A stretch of DNA of 64,000 nt, taken from positions 1 through 64,000 of the forward strand of contig NZ_NESK01000012.1 of the NCBI RefSeq assembly GCF_003063415.1. Reading direction: 5' to 3'. Made by a program: the position numbers and the translations under genes. The notes under the pieces were generated by a model, which saw only the letters and a program-made list of their open reading frames with translations, had not been told where the DNA came from and searched no databases. The stretch comes from Limnohabitans sp. 2KL-17. Lineage in GTDB: Bacteria > Pseudomonadota > Gammaproteobacteria > Burkholderiales > Burkholderiaceae_C. Shown here piece by piece: positions 38,643 to 48,826 of the stretch (its first letter is position 1; each line of letters begins with the position of its first letter).

Positions 38643-39880
38643 AGCCATCTGCAAAGCTGGGTCAAAGTGGCGCCATCACCTTGCTGGTGGCCATCACCCT
38701 GGTCATGCTGGCGAGCCTGGCCAGCTTTTACAGTGCCCGCAGCGTGTTGCTGGACCGTCTGACCAGCAACCAGCAAGTCCAGGCAACGCAATCACGCCTG
38801 TCTGCCGAAGCCGCACTGGCTTGGTCACGGGCGGAACTGGCACGGCAATACACCGCCAGCCAGCAAACACCCGCTTTTTGGCAAAACGCCGCCAACACGC
38901 CTTGCCCTGCAAACTACACAGGGCCACGTTGGCAATGCAGCCTGCTGTCGCCGCCTGCTCATCCGGGCATGAGCCAGTCGGTGTCACAGGTCGTGGCCGT
39001 GCGCGACCTGGTGACATCGCCCCATGTGACCGAGTTGCATGCCAGCGCCAGCCAAACGGGTCAAAACAGCCGAGGGCAAGTGCGGGCCAGTGTTTTCTTA
39101 CCCATACTGGCACCAGCCCCCACCGGGGCCAGCACAGCGGCCTTGGTGCTCAATGGCTGCACATCGCCAGCAGCGGGTGCGGTGGGTGCGGCGGTGAAGG
39201 TCTGCCCTCTCAGTCAAAGCGGGCAACCCTGCAGTGGCTCCCCAGTCGGCCATGCCGTGCAAAGCTTCTGGCTGGCTGACCTGGATGGCGATGGCCTGAT
39301 TTCTGCCACCGAACGAAGCAAGTGCCTGGCCTTGTTGCCCGAACACCTGCCAGGCCATGGCAGCTTGATAGGGCCCACCACTTCTGCACCTCGTTCATCT
39401 TGTGTGTTGGCCGCCTGGAAAAATGTGCTCGGGGACATCAGCCCCGAACAACTCAAAGCCTGGTCAGACGCGCAAGAGCGCAATGGCCTGAACGCCCAAA
39501 GCCAACCCCCGCGCAGCATTTATTGGGTCGACAGCGCCGCCACCTGGACACAAAGCCTGGGCCAGGCCGATGCGCCCGTGCTGCTCGTGTTTTCGGCCAT
39601 GGCCTGCGGCCAGCGCTGCCCCAGCCTGGCCAGTGGCGTGCAGATTTTTGGCACGGTGGTGCTGCAAACCCAATGCCAGGACGAGAAAGCGCGGGGATGG
39701 CGAGCAGGCCGCATCGAAGGCCAGGTGGTGGTCGAGTCGGGCTTGCAAGACCTGCAAAGCGGGAGCCACATTCAGGCACGCGTGTTCACAAAACCGGCTT
39801 ACGAACTGGCTTGGCCAGCAGGCATGGACGCCAACCGGGTGCAAGCTGTGGCCGGCAGCTGGCGGGAGGGCTTGAGATGA
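38639..39880 (+). CDS. pilX: Minor pilin assembly protein PilX-like
   Basis: At 413 residues this is a long PilX-type protein. It begins with a short leader and a hydrophobic stretch ITLLVAITLVMLASLASFYSARS, without the Glu5 typical of major pilins, and then has a helix with SRLSAEAALAWSRAEL. The later part contains several Cys and Gly/Ala-rich stretches and no recognised domain. The start at 38639 overlaps the pilW stop; the longer frame from 38510 runs within pilW. Confidence 0.75.
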   Translation: MKPSAKLGQSGAITLLVAITLVMLASLASFYSARSVLLDRLTSNQQVQATQSRLSAEAALAWSRAELARQYTASQQTPAFWQNAANTPCPANYTGPRWQCSLLSPPAHPGMSQSVSQVVAVRDLVTSPHVTELHASASQTGQNSRGQVRASVFLPILAPAPTGASTAALVLNGCTSPAAGAVGAAVKVCPLSQSGQPCSGSPVGHAVQSFWLADLDGDGLISATERSKCLALLPEHLPGHGSLIGPTTSAPRSSCVLAAWKNVLGDISPEQLKAWSDAQERNGLNAQSQPPRSIYWVDSAATWTQSLGQADAPVLLVFSAMACGQRCPSLASGVQIFGTVVLQTQCQDEKARGWRAGRIEGQVVVESGLQDLQSGSHIQARVFTKPAYELAWPAGMDANRVQAVAGSWREGLR

Positions 39881-40356
39881 AGCCGCGCAGGGTCAGCCCA
39901 GCCATACGGCTGCCCCACCAAAAACGCTTTCAGGGCATGGCCCTGATCGAGGCCCTGGTGGCCTCGGCGGTGATGGGCATCGGTCTGGCGGGCGCCACAC
40001 GGCTGACTTTGCACACCTTGCAAACTGCAGGCGACACACGGCAACAAGGGCTAGCCAACACCCTGGGGGTCAACGCGATGGAGTGCCATCAATCGGGCCG
40101 GGCTTTGTGCGTGATGGACCAGGCGGTGACGGTCCAGGGCACGACCTACACCCTTCAAAGCCAGTTAAGACCACGCGCTGACTTGGCGCTGGTCGACATC
40201 GAAGTCAGGGTGCAATGGCCCACTCTGGGGCGGCCGCAGACTAACCCAAACGGGGGCGCTGCCCTGAGCACGGGAACTGGGCAAGGCCTGGGTCAACTCA
40301 TTTTGTACAGCAGCCGTGACCAGGTGCCCACCTGGCTTGGCGTATCCTTGCCCTGA
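39877..40356 (+). CDS. pilV: Minor pilin PilV-like
   Basis: A 159-residue protein with the prepilin motif QG|MALIEALVASAVMGIGLAGATRL, Glu at position 5, matching PilV/GspI-type pseudopilins. The ATG at 39877 overlaps the pilX stop by 4 bases. A longer open frame from 39322 is an overlap with pilX and is not coding. It is the last of the minor-pilin operon, ending 25 bases before ribD. Confidence 0.82.
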   Translation: MKPRRVSPAIRLPHQKRFQGMALIEALVASAVMGIGLAGATRLTLHTLQTAGDTRQQGLANTLGVNAMECHQSGRALCVMDQAVTVQGTTYTLQSQLRPRADLALVDIEVRVQWPTLGRPQTNPNGGAALSTGTGQGLGQLILYSSRDQVPTWLGVSLP

Positions 40357-40381
40357 TCTGTTGCCGACTATTCCTGCCGTG

Positions 40382-41533
40382 ATGTCTACTGCCTTGCCAC
40401 CCACTTTGACCTTTGCCCCGGACCACCCCATGCACCGCGCACTGGCGCTGGCCAAGGAGGGCTTGTGGCTGACCTCGCCCAACCCCCGAGTGGGCTGCAT
40501 CATCACCGCCGCCGATGGCCAGGTACTGGGCCAAGGCCACACCCAACGCGCCGGCGGGCCCCATGCTGAAATCATGGCGCTGCGCAATGCCCAAGCGCTC
40601 GGACATGACGTGAAAGGGGCCACCGCTTGGGTCACGCTAGAGCCCTGCGCCCACCACGGCCGAACCGGGCCATGCTGCGATGCGTTGGCCGCAGCAGGCA
40701 TTGGCCGGGTGGTTTGCGCCCTGACCGACCCCAACCCGAAAGTGTCGGGCCAAGGCCTCGTTCGTTTGCAAGCGTTGGGGGTGCACACCGAAACACTAGC
40801 CCCGCAACACGACATCGCCATTCAGGCCCGCGAACTGAACATCGGTTTTTTCAGCCGCATGGAACGCAGCCGGCCCTGGGTCCGCATGAAAATCGCGGCT
40901 TCGCTGGATGGGCAAACCGCGCTGCAAAACGGGCAAAGCCAGTGGATCACCAGCGAGCCTGCCCGCAGCGACGGCCACGCCTGGCGCGCCCGTGCCTGCG
41001 CCGTGTTAACAGGCATAGGCACCGTGCTGGAAGACAACCCTCGCCTCGATGTGCGTGGCCATGATGTGCCGCGCCAACCCCATCTGGTCATCGTGGACAG
41101 CCGGCTGGAAACCCCACTGGATGCCCGCCTGTTTGAAACGCTGGGCACAGGCGATCTGGCCCGCAAGATATGGATTTACACCGCCGCCACGGGCCTTGAC
41201 ATTAATCGCCAAGCCCTTGAAAACAAAGGTGTCACCGTGATCGACATGGCTGGCCCCAATGGCAAGGTCAATCTGGCGGCCATGCTGTTTGATCTGGCCT
41301 CGCGTGAAATCAACGAACTGCATCTGGAGGCAGGGCACAAGCTCAACGGCTCGTTCATCCGGGAAGGCCTGGTCGACGAGTTGTTGCTCTACTTGTCCCC
41401 CCAACTTCTTGGCCCCGGCCAAGGCATGGCCAGTTTGCCAGCGCTGACCGATTTGAGCGGCTCGGTGAAACTGGCCTTCCATGCGGTGGACCGGATTGGC
41501 CCGGATTTACGCTTGCTGCTGCGCCGGCAGTAA
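40382..41533 (+). CDS. ribD: Bifunctional riboflavin deaminase/reductase
   Basis: RibD deaminates and then reduces the pyrimidine intermediate in riboflavin synthesis. The 383-residue protein has the deaminase zinc motif HAEI (GGPHAEIMAL) and PCAHHGRTGPCC in the first half and the reductase domain RPWVRMKIAASLDG from about residue 160. The start is uncertain: the ATG at 40382 or one 48 bases downstream at MHRALALA. It does not have riboflavin genes beside it. Confidence 0.95.
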   Translation: MSTALPPTLTFAPDHPMHRALALAKEGLWLTSPNPRVGCIITAADGQVLGQGHTQRAGGPHAEIMALRNAQALGHDVKGATAWVTLEPCAHHGRTGPCCDALAAAGIGRVVCALTDPNPKVSGQGLVRLQALGVHTETLAPQHDIAIQARELNIGFFSRMERSRPWVRMKIAASLDGQTALQNGQSQWITSEPARSDGHAWRARACAVLTGIGTVLEDNPRLDVRGHDVPRQPHLVIVDSRLETPLDARLFETLGTGDLARKIWIYTAATGLDINRQALENKGVTVIDMAGPNGKVNLAAMLFDLASREINELHLEAGHKLNGSFIREGLVDELLLYLSPQLLGPGQGMASLPALTDLSGSVKLAFHAVDRIGPDLRLLLRRQ

Positions 41534-41630
41534 GTCGCCGCCAATCAGGGGCCGCCAACAAGACGTGGGCGAGACAGTCTGCTCAGCCGCTTCAAGCCCA
41601 CAATGGTCAACCCAATGACAGGAACCCCCA

Positions 41631-43178
41631 TTGAACCTCGCCCATTTGTTGCAAAGACAAGCCAGCATCGACCCAGAGCGCCCAGCCATCCTGAACGGCA
41701 CGCAGTTGGTGGCCACGCATGGCCAGTGGGCACAGCGCTGCCAGCACCTGGCCCGCCAGTTTCAGGCTGCGGGACTGCAGCCGGGCGACCGGGTAGCTCT
41801 GTTCATGCGCAACCATGTACGCACACTGGAAGTGATTTTTGCCGCCTGGTGGGCCGGGCTGGCGGTGGTGCCCATCAACGCCAAACTGCACCTGCGTGAA
41901 GCCCAATGGATCATGGACAACGCCCAGGCCCGCTGGGCTTTCGTGACCGCCGACATCACCAGCAAAACCGATGACAAGCTCACCGGGCTGGAGCGCCTCG
42001 TCGACCTGGACAGCGCCGAAGCCGATGCCTTGTGGTTTCTGCCGGCAAAGGGTTATCAAGCCGGGTGTGAAACCCCCATTGCAGAACGCCATGCCGACGA
42101 CCTGGCCTGGCTGTTTTACACCAGTGGCACCACCGGACGGCCCAAGGGCGTGATGATCACCCACCGCAACCTCATGACCATGGGGCTGGCCTATTTCTGC
42201 GATGTGGACGCCATCAGCCCGCAAGACACCATCGCCTACGCTGCCCCCATGTCACACGGTGCAGGCATTTACGCCATTCCCCACCTCATGGCGGGGGCCC
42301 GGCACATGGTGCCACCTTCGGGTGGGTTTGATCCGGCAGAGCTGTTTGCGCTGGGTGAACAAGTCGGGCCGCTGTCGATGTTTGCAGCACCCACCATCGT
42401 CAAGCGGCTGGTCGATCATGCCGAGGCCGCAGGTCTTTCAATGCAGACTTGCAGCCAGACGTTCAAGACCGTGGTCTACGGCGGTGCACCCATGTATGCC
42501 GCCGACATACAACGGGCGCTGCGCGTGATGGGGCCATGCTTTGTACAAATTTACGGCCAGGGCGAAAGCCCCATGGTGGGTACGGCCCTGTCACGGCACC
42601 ACCTGCAAGATACAGCCCACCCGCGCCACCTGGAGCGGTTGGCCTCGGTCGGTGTGGCCCAAACCCCCGTGCGCATCCGGGTGACCGACGCACATGGACA
42701 AGACTTGCCAACGGGCGAAGTGGGTGAAGTGCTGATCCAGGGTGACAGCGTCATGGCCGGGTATTGGCGCAACCCCGAAGCCACGGCCAGCGCCATTCAG
42801 AAAGATTGGCTTTTCACAGGTGACATGGGCTGCCTGGACGCGGACGGGTTTTTGACCCTGAAAGACCGCAGCAAAGACATGATCATCAGCGGTGGCTCCA
42901 ACATCTACCCCCGTGAAATCGAGGAAGTGCTGCTGCACGCACCGGGCGTGGCCGAAGTGGCCGTGGTAGGTGCGCCAGATCCGGAATGGGGAGAAGTGGT
43001 GGTGGCCTTTGTGGTGCCGCAAACCGGCCATGAACTCGACACCGCCACGCTCGACGCCCTCTGCCTGCAAGAGATTGCCCGCTTCAAGCGCCCCAAACGT
43101 TATGAGATCGTGGCCAGTCTGCCCAAGAACAACTACGGCAAAGTGCTCAAGACCGAATTGCGCAAGCGGCTTGGCTGA
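41631..43178 (+). CDS. Acyl-CoA synthetase, AMP-binding family
   Basis: An adenylate-forming acid:CoA ligase of 515 residues. The AMP motif FYTSGTTGRPKGV is near residue 163, GQGESPM near 305, and TGDMGCLDADGFLTLKDRSKDMIISGG near 400, with the catalytic Lys in NNYGKVLK at the end. Translation begins at a TTG (41631) with AGGAA about 8 bases upstream. It activates a carboxylic acid, probably fatty or aromatic; the substrate cannot be assigned. It converges with rpiA, two bases apart. Confidence 0.9.
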   Translation: MNLAHLLQRQASIDPERPAILNGTQLVATHGQWAQRCQHLARQFQAAGLQPGDRVALFMRNHVRTLEVIFAAWWAGLAVVPINAKLHLREAQWIMDNAQARWAFVTADITSKTDDKLTGLERLVDLDSAEADALWFLPAKGYQAGCETPIAERHADDLAWLFYTSGTTGRPKGVMITHRNLMTMGLAYFCDVDAISPQDTIAYAAPMSHGAGIYAIPHLMAGARHMVPPSGGFDPAELFALGEQVGPLSMFAAPTIVKRLVDHAEAAGLSMQTCSQTFKTVVYGGAPMYAADIQRALRVMGPCFVQIYGQGESPMVGTALSRHHLQDTAHPRHLERLASVGVAQTPVRIRVTDAHGQDLPTGEVGEVLIQGDSVMAGYWRNPEATASAIQKDWLFTGDMGCLDADGFLTLKDRSKDMIISGGSNIYPREIEEVLLHAPGVAEVAVVGAPDPEWGEVVVAFVVPQTGHELDTATLDALCLQEIARFKRPKRYEIVASLPKNNYGKVLKTELRKRLG

Positions 43179-43180
43179 CT

Positions 43181-43852
43181 TTAAAAAGTCAAGGTCTTGA
43201 CCCCTTGGGAGGTGCCCAGCAAACAGACTTGCGCCTTCTGGCGGGCAAAAACCCCCACAGTGACCACGCCGGGCCACTGGCTGACGTCGGTTTCAAAGGC
43301 CACCGGGTCGGTGATCTTCAGGCCCTTCACGTCCACGATGTATTGACCGTTGTCGGTCACCAAGGGCTGGCCGTCTTTGAGACGCACGGCAGCGGTGCCA
43401 CCGATGGCTGCAAACTGGCGCATCACACGGGCTGTCGCCATCGGGATCACCTCCACTGGCAACGGAAAGGCCCCCAGCACGTCGACCAGTTTGCTTTCAT
43501 CGGCAATGCACACAAACTGCCTGGACTGGGCCGCCACGATTTTTTCGCGGGTCAGCGCCGCACCTCCACCCTTGACCATGTGGCCCTGGTGGTCGATCTC
43601 GTCGGCGCCATCGATGTAGACCGACAGGCTGTCGACTTCGTTGCACTCAAACACCGCAATGCCCAGGGCCTTCAGCCTTGCCGTTGAGGCCTCGGAGCTG
43701 GACACCGCGCCCTTGATCTGGTCTTTCATGGTGGCCAGCGCGTCGATGAATTTGTTGACCGTGGAGCCGGTTCCCACGCCGACGATTTCGCCGGGTACAA
43801 CGTATTGCAGGGCAGCTTGGCCCACCAGGGCTTTGAGTTCGTCTTGTGTCAT
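43181..43852 (-). CDS. rpiA: Ribose-5-phosphate isomerase A
   Basis: RpiA links ribose-5-phosphate and ribulose-5-phosphate in the pentose phosphate pathway. The 223-residue length is standard. [36 protein letters not shown] and the terminal half match the family. The start at 43852 was preferred to the 69-base-longer frame, whose extra residues have no family counterpart. It is divergent from pyrD. Confidence 0.95.
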   Translation of the reverse strand: MTQDELKALVGQAALQYVVPGEIVGVGTGSTVNKFIDALATMKDQIKGAVSSSEASTARLKALGIAVFECNEVDSLSVYIDGADEIDHQGHMVKGGGAALTREKIVAAQSRQFVCIADESKLVDVLGAFPLPVEVIPMATARVMRQFAAIGGTAAVRLKDGQPLVTDNGQYIVDVKGLKITDPVAFETDVSQWPGVVTVGVFARQKAQVCLLGTSQGVKTLTF

Positions 43853-43958
43853 GTGGGCGTATGGGGGGTGAAAAAATGAAAGGGCTGTGGGGTTTGAGAC
43901 AATCAGGGCAACCCTTTTCAAAGCCCCCTAGACATCCCTTACAGGCCGGAATTATCCA

Positions 43959-45002
43959 ATGTCCCTGATCCCTTACGCTCTCGCCCGCTCGTTTTTGTTC
44001 AAGATGGACCCCGAAGCGGCCCACGACCTGACGATTGAGGGCCTTGCCCGGACCCAAAACACCCCGCTGGACCGTGCTTACCGCCAGCCATTTGTGGCCC
44101 AGCCCATCACGCTGGCAGGCCTGCAATTTCCTAACCGTGTCGGCCTGGCGGCCGGGCTGGACAAAAACGCACGCTGCATTGACGGTCTGGGCGCCATGGG
44201 CTTTGGTTTTGTCGAAGTGGGCACTGTCACGCCCAAGGCGCAGCCGGGCAACCCCAAGCCGCGCATGTTTCGCTTGCCCGAAGCGCAAGCCCTCATCAAC
44301 CGCCTGGGCTTCAACAACGACGGGCTGGATGCCTTCGTTGCCAACGTCAAGCGCTCGAAGTTTCGCCAAAACGGTCGCTTGCTGGGCCTGAACATCGGCA
44401 AGAACGCTGCCACCCCGATTGAAAACGCCACCGATGATTATTTGATCGCGCTTGCAGGCGTGTACCCCCATGCCGATTACGTGACAGTGAACATCTCCAG
44501 CCCCAACACCAAGAACCTGCGCGCCCTGCAAAGTGACGAAGCGCTCGATGGCCTTTTAGGTGCCCTGGTGGCACGGCGCGAGACGCTGGCGGCCGAGCAC
44601 GGCCGCCATGTGCCGATGTTCCTGAAAATCGCACCCGATCTGGACGAAACCCAGGTGAGCGTCATCGCTGCAACGCTGCAAAAACATGGCATGGACGGCG
44701 TGATCGCCACCAACACCACGCTGGCCCGCGATGCCGTCAGCGGCCTTTTGCACGCCGAAGAAATGGGCGGCCTGTCGGGTGCGCCCGTGCTGGAAGGCAG
44801 CAACCGTGTGATCCGATTGCTGCGTGCCGCCTTGGGCAAAGACTTTCCCATCATCGGTGTGGGCGGCATCCTGAGCGGCCACGATGCCATTGCAAAAATC
44901 GAGGCGGGTGCCGACGTGGTGCAGATTTACACGGGCCTCATCTACAAAGGCCCGGCATTGGTGACCGAAGTGGCGAGCGCGCTGCAGCAAATGAAGCGCT
45001 GA
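43959..45002 (+). CDS. pyrD: Dihydroorotate dehydrogenase (quinone), class 2
   Basis: PyrD oxidises dihydroorotate to orotate in pyrimidine synthesis, delivering electrons to quinone. The N-terminal hydrophobic helix ([21 protein letters not shown]) marks the membrane-associated class 2 form. FMN-binding and active-site stretches include [10 protein letters not shown], the [21 protein letters not shown] region, NISSPNT and IIGVGGI. The length, 347 residues, is typical. Confidence 0.97.
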   Translation: MSLIPYALARSFLFKMDPEAAHDLTIEGLARTQNTPLDRAYRQPFVAQPITLAGLQFPNRVGLAAGLDKNARCIDGLGAMGFGFVEVGTVTPKAQPGNPKPRMFRLPEAQALINRLGFNNDGLDAFVANVKRSKFRQNGRLLGLNIGKNAATPIENATDDYLIALAGVYPHADYVTVNISSPNTKNLRALQSDEALDGLLGALVARRETLAAEHGRHVPMFLKIAPDLDETQVSVIAATLQKHGMDGVIATNTTLARDAVSGLLHAEEMGGLSGAPVLEGSNRVIRLLRAALGKDFPIIGVGGILSGHDAIAKIEAGADVVQIYTGLIYKGPALVTEVASALQQMKR

Positions 45003-45007
45003 AGCGC

Positions 45008-45817
45008 TCACTCTTTGTAATAAACCACCTGGTGGGTGCTGGCCAGCAACTGGCCCTCGGCGCTCCAGAGTTCACCGCTTTGGTCAAAGTAGCCGTTGCG
45101 GTAGTTGAGAGCACGGGCCGTGGCCATCACATGGGCGGTGCCAACGCCCGACAGCATGTCTTGGTCTGCATGGAAATAGGTGGTCATCGAAATGGTGCCG
45201 ATCAAGGCGCGGCGGCGACGGCGGATGTAAATGCGCGGGAAAAAGCTGTCGCTGATGGCAGCCAGTGAGGCGAAATCCAGCGGTCGCACGGGCTCGTCGC
45301 GTACCCACAAATTCGAACGTGAATGCGGCTGCTCCTGCTCGTCGAACTTGTCGGGGAATTCGCCTTGCGCAAAGCGCATGTCATAGCGTTGCGGCCATGC
45401 GGGCATACCGGGGCCGGGCATCATCCGTTGCAAAGCCTCGGCGGGCGGCATGTCTTGCGGGGGCACAGCCTCGGTGTCCGACCAGGTGCTGCGCCTTTCG
45501 GCAAAAACAGCCGTGGCCATCGCCACCACCGAGTCACCCTGGCTGGCTTCAATCGCCCAGTGCTGGGTAGACCGGTTGGTGCGCACGGCACGCGCCACGA
45601 ACGCAATGGGGCCGTCTTGCACCGGCGCTGCAAAATTCACCGTCAAGGCAATCGGCTGTCCCAGTTTGTCCGGGTGCTGCAGCGCCGCATTGAGCAACTG
45701 CGCTGCCGTTGTGCCACCAAAAGGCCCCACCATGTTGGCGAAGGCGGGGTGGGTGGCGCCGGCGTAATGGCCAGGGGCTGTGGCCTGCAAGGTCATGGCT
45801 TCATCAAAGGGATGCAT
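45008..45817 (-). CDS. Acyl-CoA thioesterase (TesB-like, double hotdog)
   Basis: A 269-residue protein of the TesB/thioesterase-like superfamily. The first hotdog has ANMVGPFGGTTAAQLLNAAL and the second the SMTTYFHADQDML region. It hydrolyses acyl-CoA to free acid and CoA; chain specificity is not clear. The ATG at 45817 overlaps the stop of the FAD oxidoreductase gene, so the two are coupled; a much longer open frame lies within that gene. It is convergent with pyrD, 5 bases away. Confidence 0.85.
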   Translation of the reverse strand: MHPFDEAMTLQATAPGHYAGATHPAFANMVGPFGGTTAAQLLNAALQHPDKLGQPIALTVNFAAPVQDGPIAFVARAVRTNRSTQHWAIEASQGDSVVAMATAVFAERRSTWSDTEAVPPQDMPPAEALQRMMPGPGMPAWPQRYDMRFAQGEFPDKFDEQEQPHSRSNLWVRDEPVRPLDFASLAAISDSFFPRIYIRRRRRALIGTISMTTYFHADQDMLSGVGTAHVMATARALNYRNGYFDQSGELWSAEGQLLASTHQVVYYKE

Positions 45818-46935
45818 CAGACATTCTCTTGGAGCAGGTGGTTGACATGGGCCGCAATGGCCAGCGAACTGGTCAGTCCCGGCGATTCGATGCCCAGCAA
45901 ATTGACCAAGCCGGGCACACCGTGGTCTGCGGGCCCTTGGATCATGAAGTCGGCTGCGGCCTCGTCTGGCCCGCTGATTTTGGGGCGCATGCCCGCATAA
46001 CCAGGCTGCAGCGCCCCATCCGGCAAGCCGGGCCAATAGCGGCGCACCTCGGCATAAAAGGCGTCACCCCGGCGCGGGTCCACTTGCAAATCTGCCGGGT
46101 CGCTGACCCACTGCACATCCGGGCCGAACTTGGCTTGACCGCCCAGGTCGAGCGTGAGGTGCACACCCAGCCCGGCTTTTTCGGGCACGGGGTAAATGAG
46201 GCGCGAAAAAGGGGCCTTGACCGCCAGCGTGAAGTAATTGCCTTTGGCGCAATGCGCTTGAGGCAGCCCGCTTTTGTCCAGCCCGTCCATGCGCCCAGCC
46301 AGCGCCACGGCGCTCAGGCCTGCGGCGTTGACCAGCACCTTGCAAGCCAGCTCGGTGCCGTCTTGAGTGGTCACGCGGATTGGGTGCGTGGCGGTGCCTT
46401 GCTTCAGGCCGATGTGCTGCACCGGCGAGACCAGCGCCAGCAAACCGCCAGCGTTTTCCAGATCCCCTTGCAGGCTCAGCATCAGGCCGTGGCTGTCCAC
46501 CACGCCCGTGCTGGGCGACAACAGCGCAGCCTCGCAAACCAGTGCAGGCTCCAGGGCGCGCGCCTGTGCACTGGTAAGTTTTTGCAGGTCCTGCACGCCG
46601 TTGGCCCCCGCCTTGGCGATGATGCCGTCCAAGGCTTTGACTTGACTCGGGCTGGTGGCCACAATCAGCTTGCCCAGACGCTGGTGCCCCACGCCGCGCT
46701 CGGCGCAATAGGCGTAAAGCAGTGCTTTGCCTTGCACGCACAAACGCGCCTTGAGCGAGCCTGCAGGGTAATAAATGCCCGCGTGAATCACCTCGCTGTT
46801 GCGCGAACTGGTGCCGGTGCCGATGCCGTTTTCCGATTCAAGCACCATCACCTCGCGGCCTGCCAGCGCCAGCGCACGCCCTACGGCCAAGCCGATCACG
46901 CCGGCCCCGATCACCACTGCATCCACTTCTTCCAC
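45817..46935 (-). CDS. FAD-dependent oxidoreductase, L-2-hydroxyglutarate oxidase-like
   Basis: A DAO-family flavoprotein of about 372 residues. The N-terminal dinucleotide site is [17 protein letters not shown], followed by the [24 protein letters not shown] stretch characteristic of LhgO and related 2-hydroxyacid oxidases. It may oxidise L-2-hydroxyglutarate or a similar acid and feed electrons to quinone. The start is likely the GTG at 46935, with GAGG just upstream; a GTG 6 bases before it is also possible. The divergent partner is an SDR gene. Confidence 0.88.
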   Translation of the reverse strand: MEEVDAVVIGAGVIGLAVGRALALAGREVMVLESENGIGTGTSSRNSEVIHAGIYYPAGSLKARLCVQGKALLYAYCAERGVGHQRLGKLIVATSPSQVKALDGIIAKAGANGVQDLQKLTSAQARALEPALVCEAALLSPSTGVVDSHGLMLSLQGDLENAGGLLALVSPVQHIGLKQGTATHPIRVTTQDGTELACKVLVNAAGLSAVALAGRMDGLDKSGLPQAHCAKGNYFTLAVKAPFSRLIYPVPEKAGLGVHLTLDLGGQAKFGPDVQWVSDPADLQVDPRRGDAFYAEVRRYWPGLPDGALQPGYAGMRPKISGPDEAAADFMIQGPADHGVPGLVNLLGIESPGLTSSLAIAAHVNHLLQENV

Positions 46936-47075
46936 ACACACCTCACGGTTTCATTCGTTCGGAACGATTGTGACCCATCCCCTCCCCGCGATGCCGCCTG
47001 CCTGACGCCCGCAGGACAGGCCCCTGTAACGGCCTCGGGCAGACTGCCAGACACATTCAATCAGGAGGCTTCATC

Positions 47076-47837
47076 ATGTCCTTGTTCAATCTGAAAGGCC
47101 AAGTGGCCATCGTGACCGGCTCCAGCCGGGGCATTGGCCGCTCCATCGCGAACCAGCTGGCCAAAGCGGGCGCGAAGGTGGTGGTGTCCAGCCGCAACCT
47201 GGATGCCTGCGAGGCGGTGCTCAAGGAGATCCAGGCCGAAGGGGGTGAGGCGATGGCCATAGCCGCCAGCATCTCCAACAAGGCGCAGCTTGAGGCCCTG
47301 ATTGCCCAGACCCATGCGGCCTGGGGTGGCATCGACATCCTGGTCTGCAACGCGGCGACCAACCCCTACTACGGCCCGACCACGGGCATGAGCGACGAGG
47401 TGTTCGACAAAGTCATGCGCAACAACGTGTTGTCCAACACCTGGCTGTGCAACATGGTCTACCCGGACATGAAAGCCCAAAAAAACGGGGCGATTGTGTT
47501 GGTGTCGTCGATCGGCGGGCTGCACGGCTCGGCGGTGATTGGGGCCTACAACCTGTCCAAAGCGGCCGACATGCAGCTGGCGCGCAACCTGGCGGTGGAA
47601 TGGGGCCCGGACAATATTCGGGTCAATTGCATCGCTCCAGGTCTCATCAAGACCGACTTTGCCAAGGCGCTGCACGAAGACCCGGTATTGAGCGCCAAGT
47701 ACAACAGCCAGGCCCCTTTGCGCCGCATGGGCGAGCCGGACGACATCGGCGGCATCGCGGTGTTTTTGGCCAGCCCGGCAGGCCAGTACGTGACGGGCCA
47801 AACCATCGTGGCGGATGGCGGGATGATGATTCGATGA
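47076..47837 (+). CDS. Short-chain dehydrogenase/reductase (SDR)
   Basis: Classical SDR of 253 residues. The cofactor site TGSSRGIG is near residue 15, NAA near 92, and the catalytic Ser plus Tyr-x3-Lys appear in SSIGGLHGSAVIGAYNLSK. The C-terminal DGGMMIR is usual. The Arg following TGSS suggests NADP preference, inferred. A clear AGGAG lies upstream of the ATG. The substrate is unknown. Confidence 0.92.
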   Translation: MSLFNLKGQVAIVTGSSRGIGRSIANQLAKAGAKVVVSSRNLDACEAVLKEIQAEGGEAMAIAASISNKAQLEALIAQTHAAWGGIDILVCNAATNPYYGPTTGMSDEVFDKVMRNNVLSNTWLCNMVYPDMKAQKNGAIVLVSSIGGLHGSAVIGAYNLSKAADMQLARNLAVEWGPDNIRVNCIAPGLIKTDFAKALHEDPVLSAKYNSQAPLRRMGEPDDIGGIAVFLASPAGQYVTGQTIVADGGMMIR

Positions 47838-47893
47838 TTCGCTGATTCGCGGAACCAGCTTATTTGCTGTGGATGCTTGGTGCTGCTGGCACC

Positions 47894-47969
47894 GCTGAGC
47901 ATGGGCTGGGGCCGGGCACCTCATGAGGGGGTACCCAAAATCGATGCCCGGCCCCAGCCCATGCTCAGC
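47894..47969 (+). repeat. Palindromic repeat, copy 1 (downstream of the SDR gene)
   Basis: Two perfect 25-base arms, at 47894-47918 and 47945-47969, flank a 26-base centre that contains the palindrome CCTCATGAGG and GGGTACCC. The arms share ATGGGCTGGGGCC with a second copy near 48860, lying in the opposite orientation. The element sits between SDR and sodB. Confidence 0.85.
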
Positions 47970-48073
47970 TTTCAAGAAAAGCAAACAGGCTCCCATTCGG
48001 ATCAAGAAAGAGCTGTACGAGGCTGCTCATTGATCCGCACCCTCGGCACTCATTCTCATGGCGGCCATAAAAC

Positions 48074-48099
48074 AAAAAGCCCGCATCAGCGGGCTTTTT
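48074..48099 (-). terminator. Bidirectional intrinsic terminator of sodB
   Basis: AAAAAGCCCGC and GCGGGCTTTTT form an 11-base stem around an ATCA loop, with T-runs reading in both directions. It lies 20 bases past the sodB stop and can also end transcripts from the SDR gene. Confidence 0.92.
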
Positions 48100-48118
48100 G
48101 AATGGGGTAAAGCTTCGA

Positions 48119-48700
48119 TCAGCCGAAGTTTTTCTCGGCGAACGACCAGTTCACCAGCTTGTCGAGGAAAGTCTCGACAAACTTGGGACGCATGTTGCGG
48201 TAGTCGATGTAATAGGCGTGTTCCCAGACGTCGACGGTCAGCAAGGCTGTGTCGCCAGTGGTCAGCGGGGTGCCAGCGGCGCCCATGTTGACGATGTCAA
48301 CCGAACCGTCGGCTTTCTTGACCAGCCATGTCCAGCCAGAGCCGAAATTGCCCACAGCGCTCTTGACGAAGGCTTCCTTGAATGCAGCGTAGCTGCCGAA
48401 CTTGGCGTTGATGGCTGTGGCCAAAGCGCCAGTGGGCTCGCCACCACCGTTCGGCTTCATGCAATTCCAAAAGAAGGTGTGGTTCCAGATTTGGGCAGAG
48501 TTGTTGTAAACACCACCGCTGGACTTCTTGATGATCTCTTCAAGCGTCAGGCTCTCGAATTCCGTGCCTTTTTGCAGGTTGTTCAGGTTCACCACATACG
48601 CGTTGTGGTGCTTGCCGTGGTGAAACTCCAGGGTTTCCTGGCTGTAGTGAGGGGCCAAAGCGTCGATCGCGTAAGGCAGTGCGGGCAAGGTGTGTTCCAT
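48119..48700 (-). CDS. sodB: Superoxide dismutase, Fe type
   Basis: SodB removes superoxide in the cytoplasm. The 193-residue protein has the metal-binding [11 protein letters not shown], the [12 protein letters not shown] segment with the second-sphere region, and [13 protein letters not shown] with Asp and His ligands. The [10 protein letters not shown] type and length fit iron enzymes, but manganese or cambialistic use cannot be excluded. The ATG at 48700 has AAAGGA about 8 bases upstream. The gene is bracketed by inverted copies of a palindromic repeat. Confidence 0.95.
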   Translation of the reverse strand: MEHTLPALPYAIDALAPHYSQETLEFHHGKHHNAYVVNLNNLQKGTEFESLTLEEIIKKSSGGVYNNSAQIWNHTFFWNCMKPNGGGEPTGALATAINAKFGSYAAFKEAFVKSAVGNFGSGWTWLVKKADGSVDIVNMGAAGTPLTTGDTALLTVDVWEHAYYIDYRNMRPKFVETFLDKLVNWSFAEKNFG

Positions 48701-48826
48701 GAGGGTGTCCTTTTGTTGTTGCAAGTTGAAGGTTCAGCGCTGCATTTTAGGGGTTGAGCGATCGCCCTTTGGCGCAGCAGGTCACTGAAAAAACACAAGC
48801 ACCAGGTCCAAGCCACCCACCACCGT

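Noticed and set aside
39322..39876. Long N-terminal extension of the PilV-like frame
   Set aside because: It lies inside pilX in another frame; the prepilin motif begins only after the ATG at 39877.
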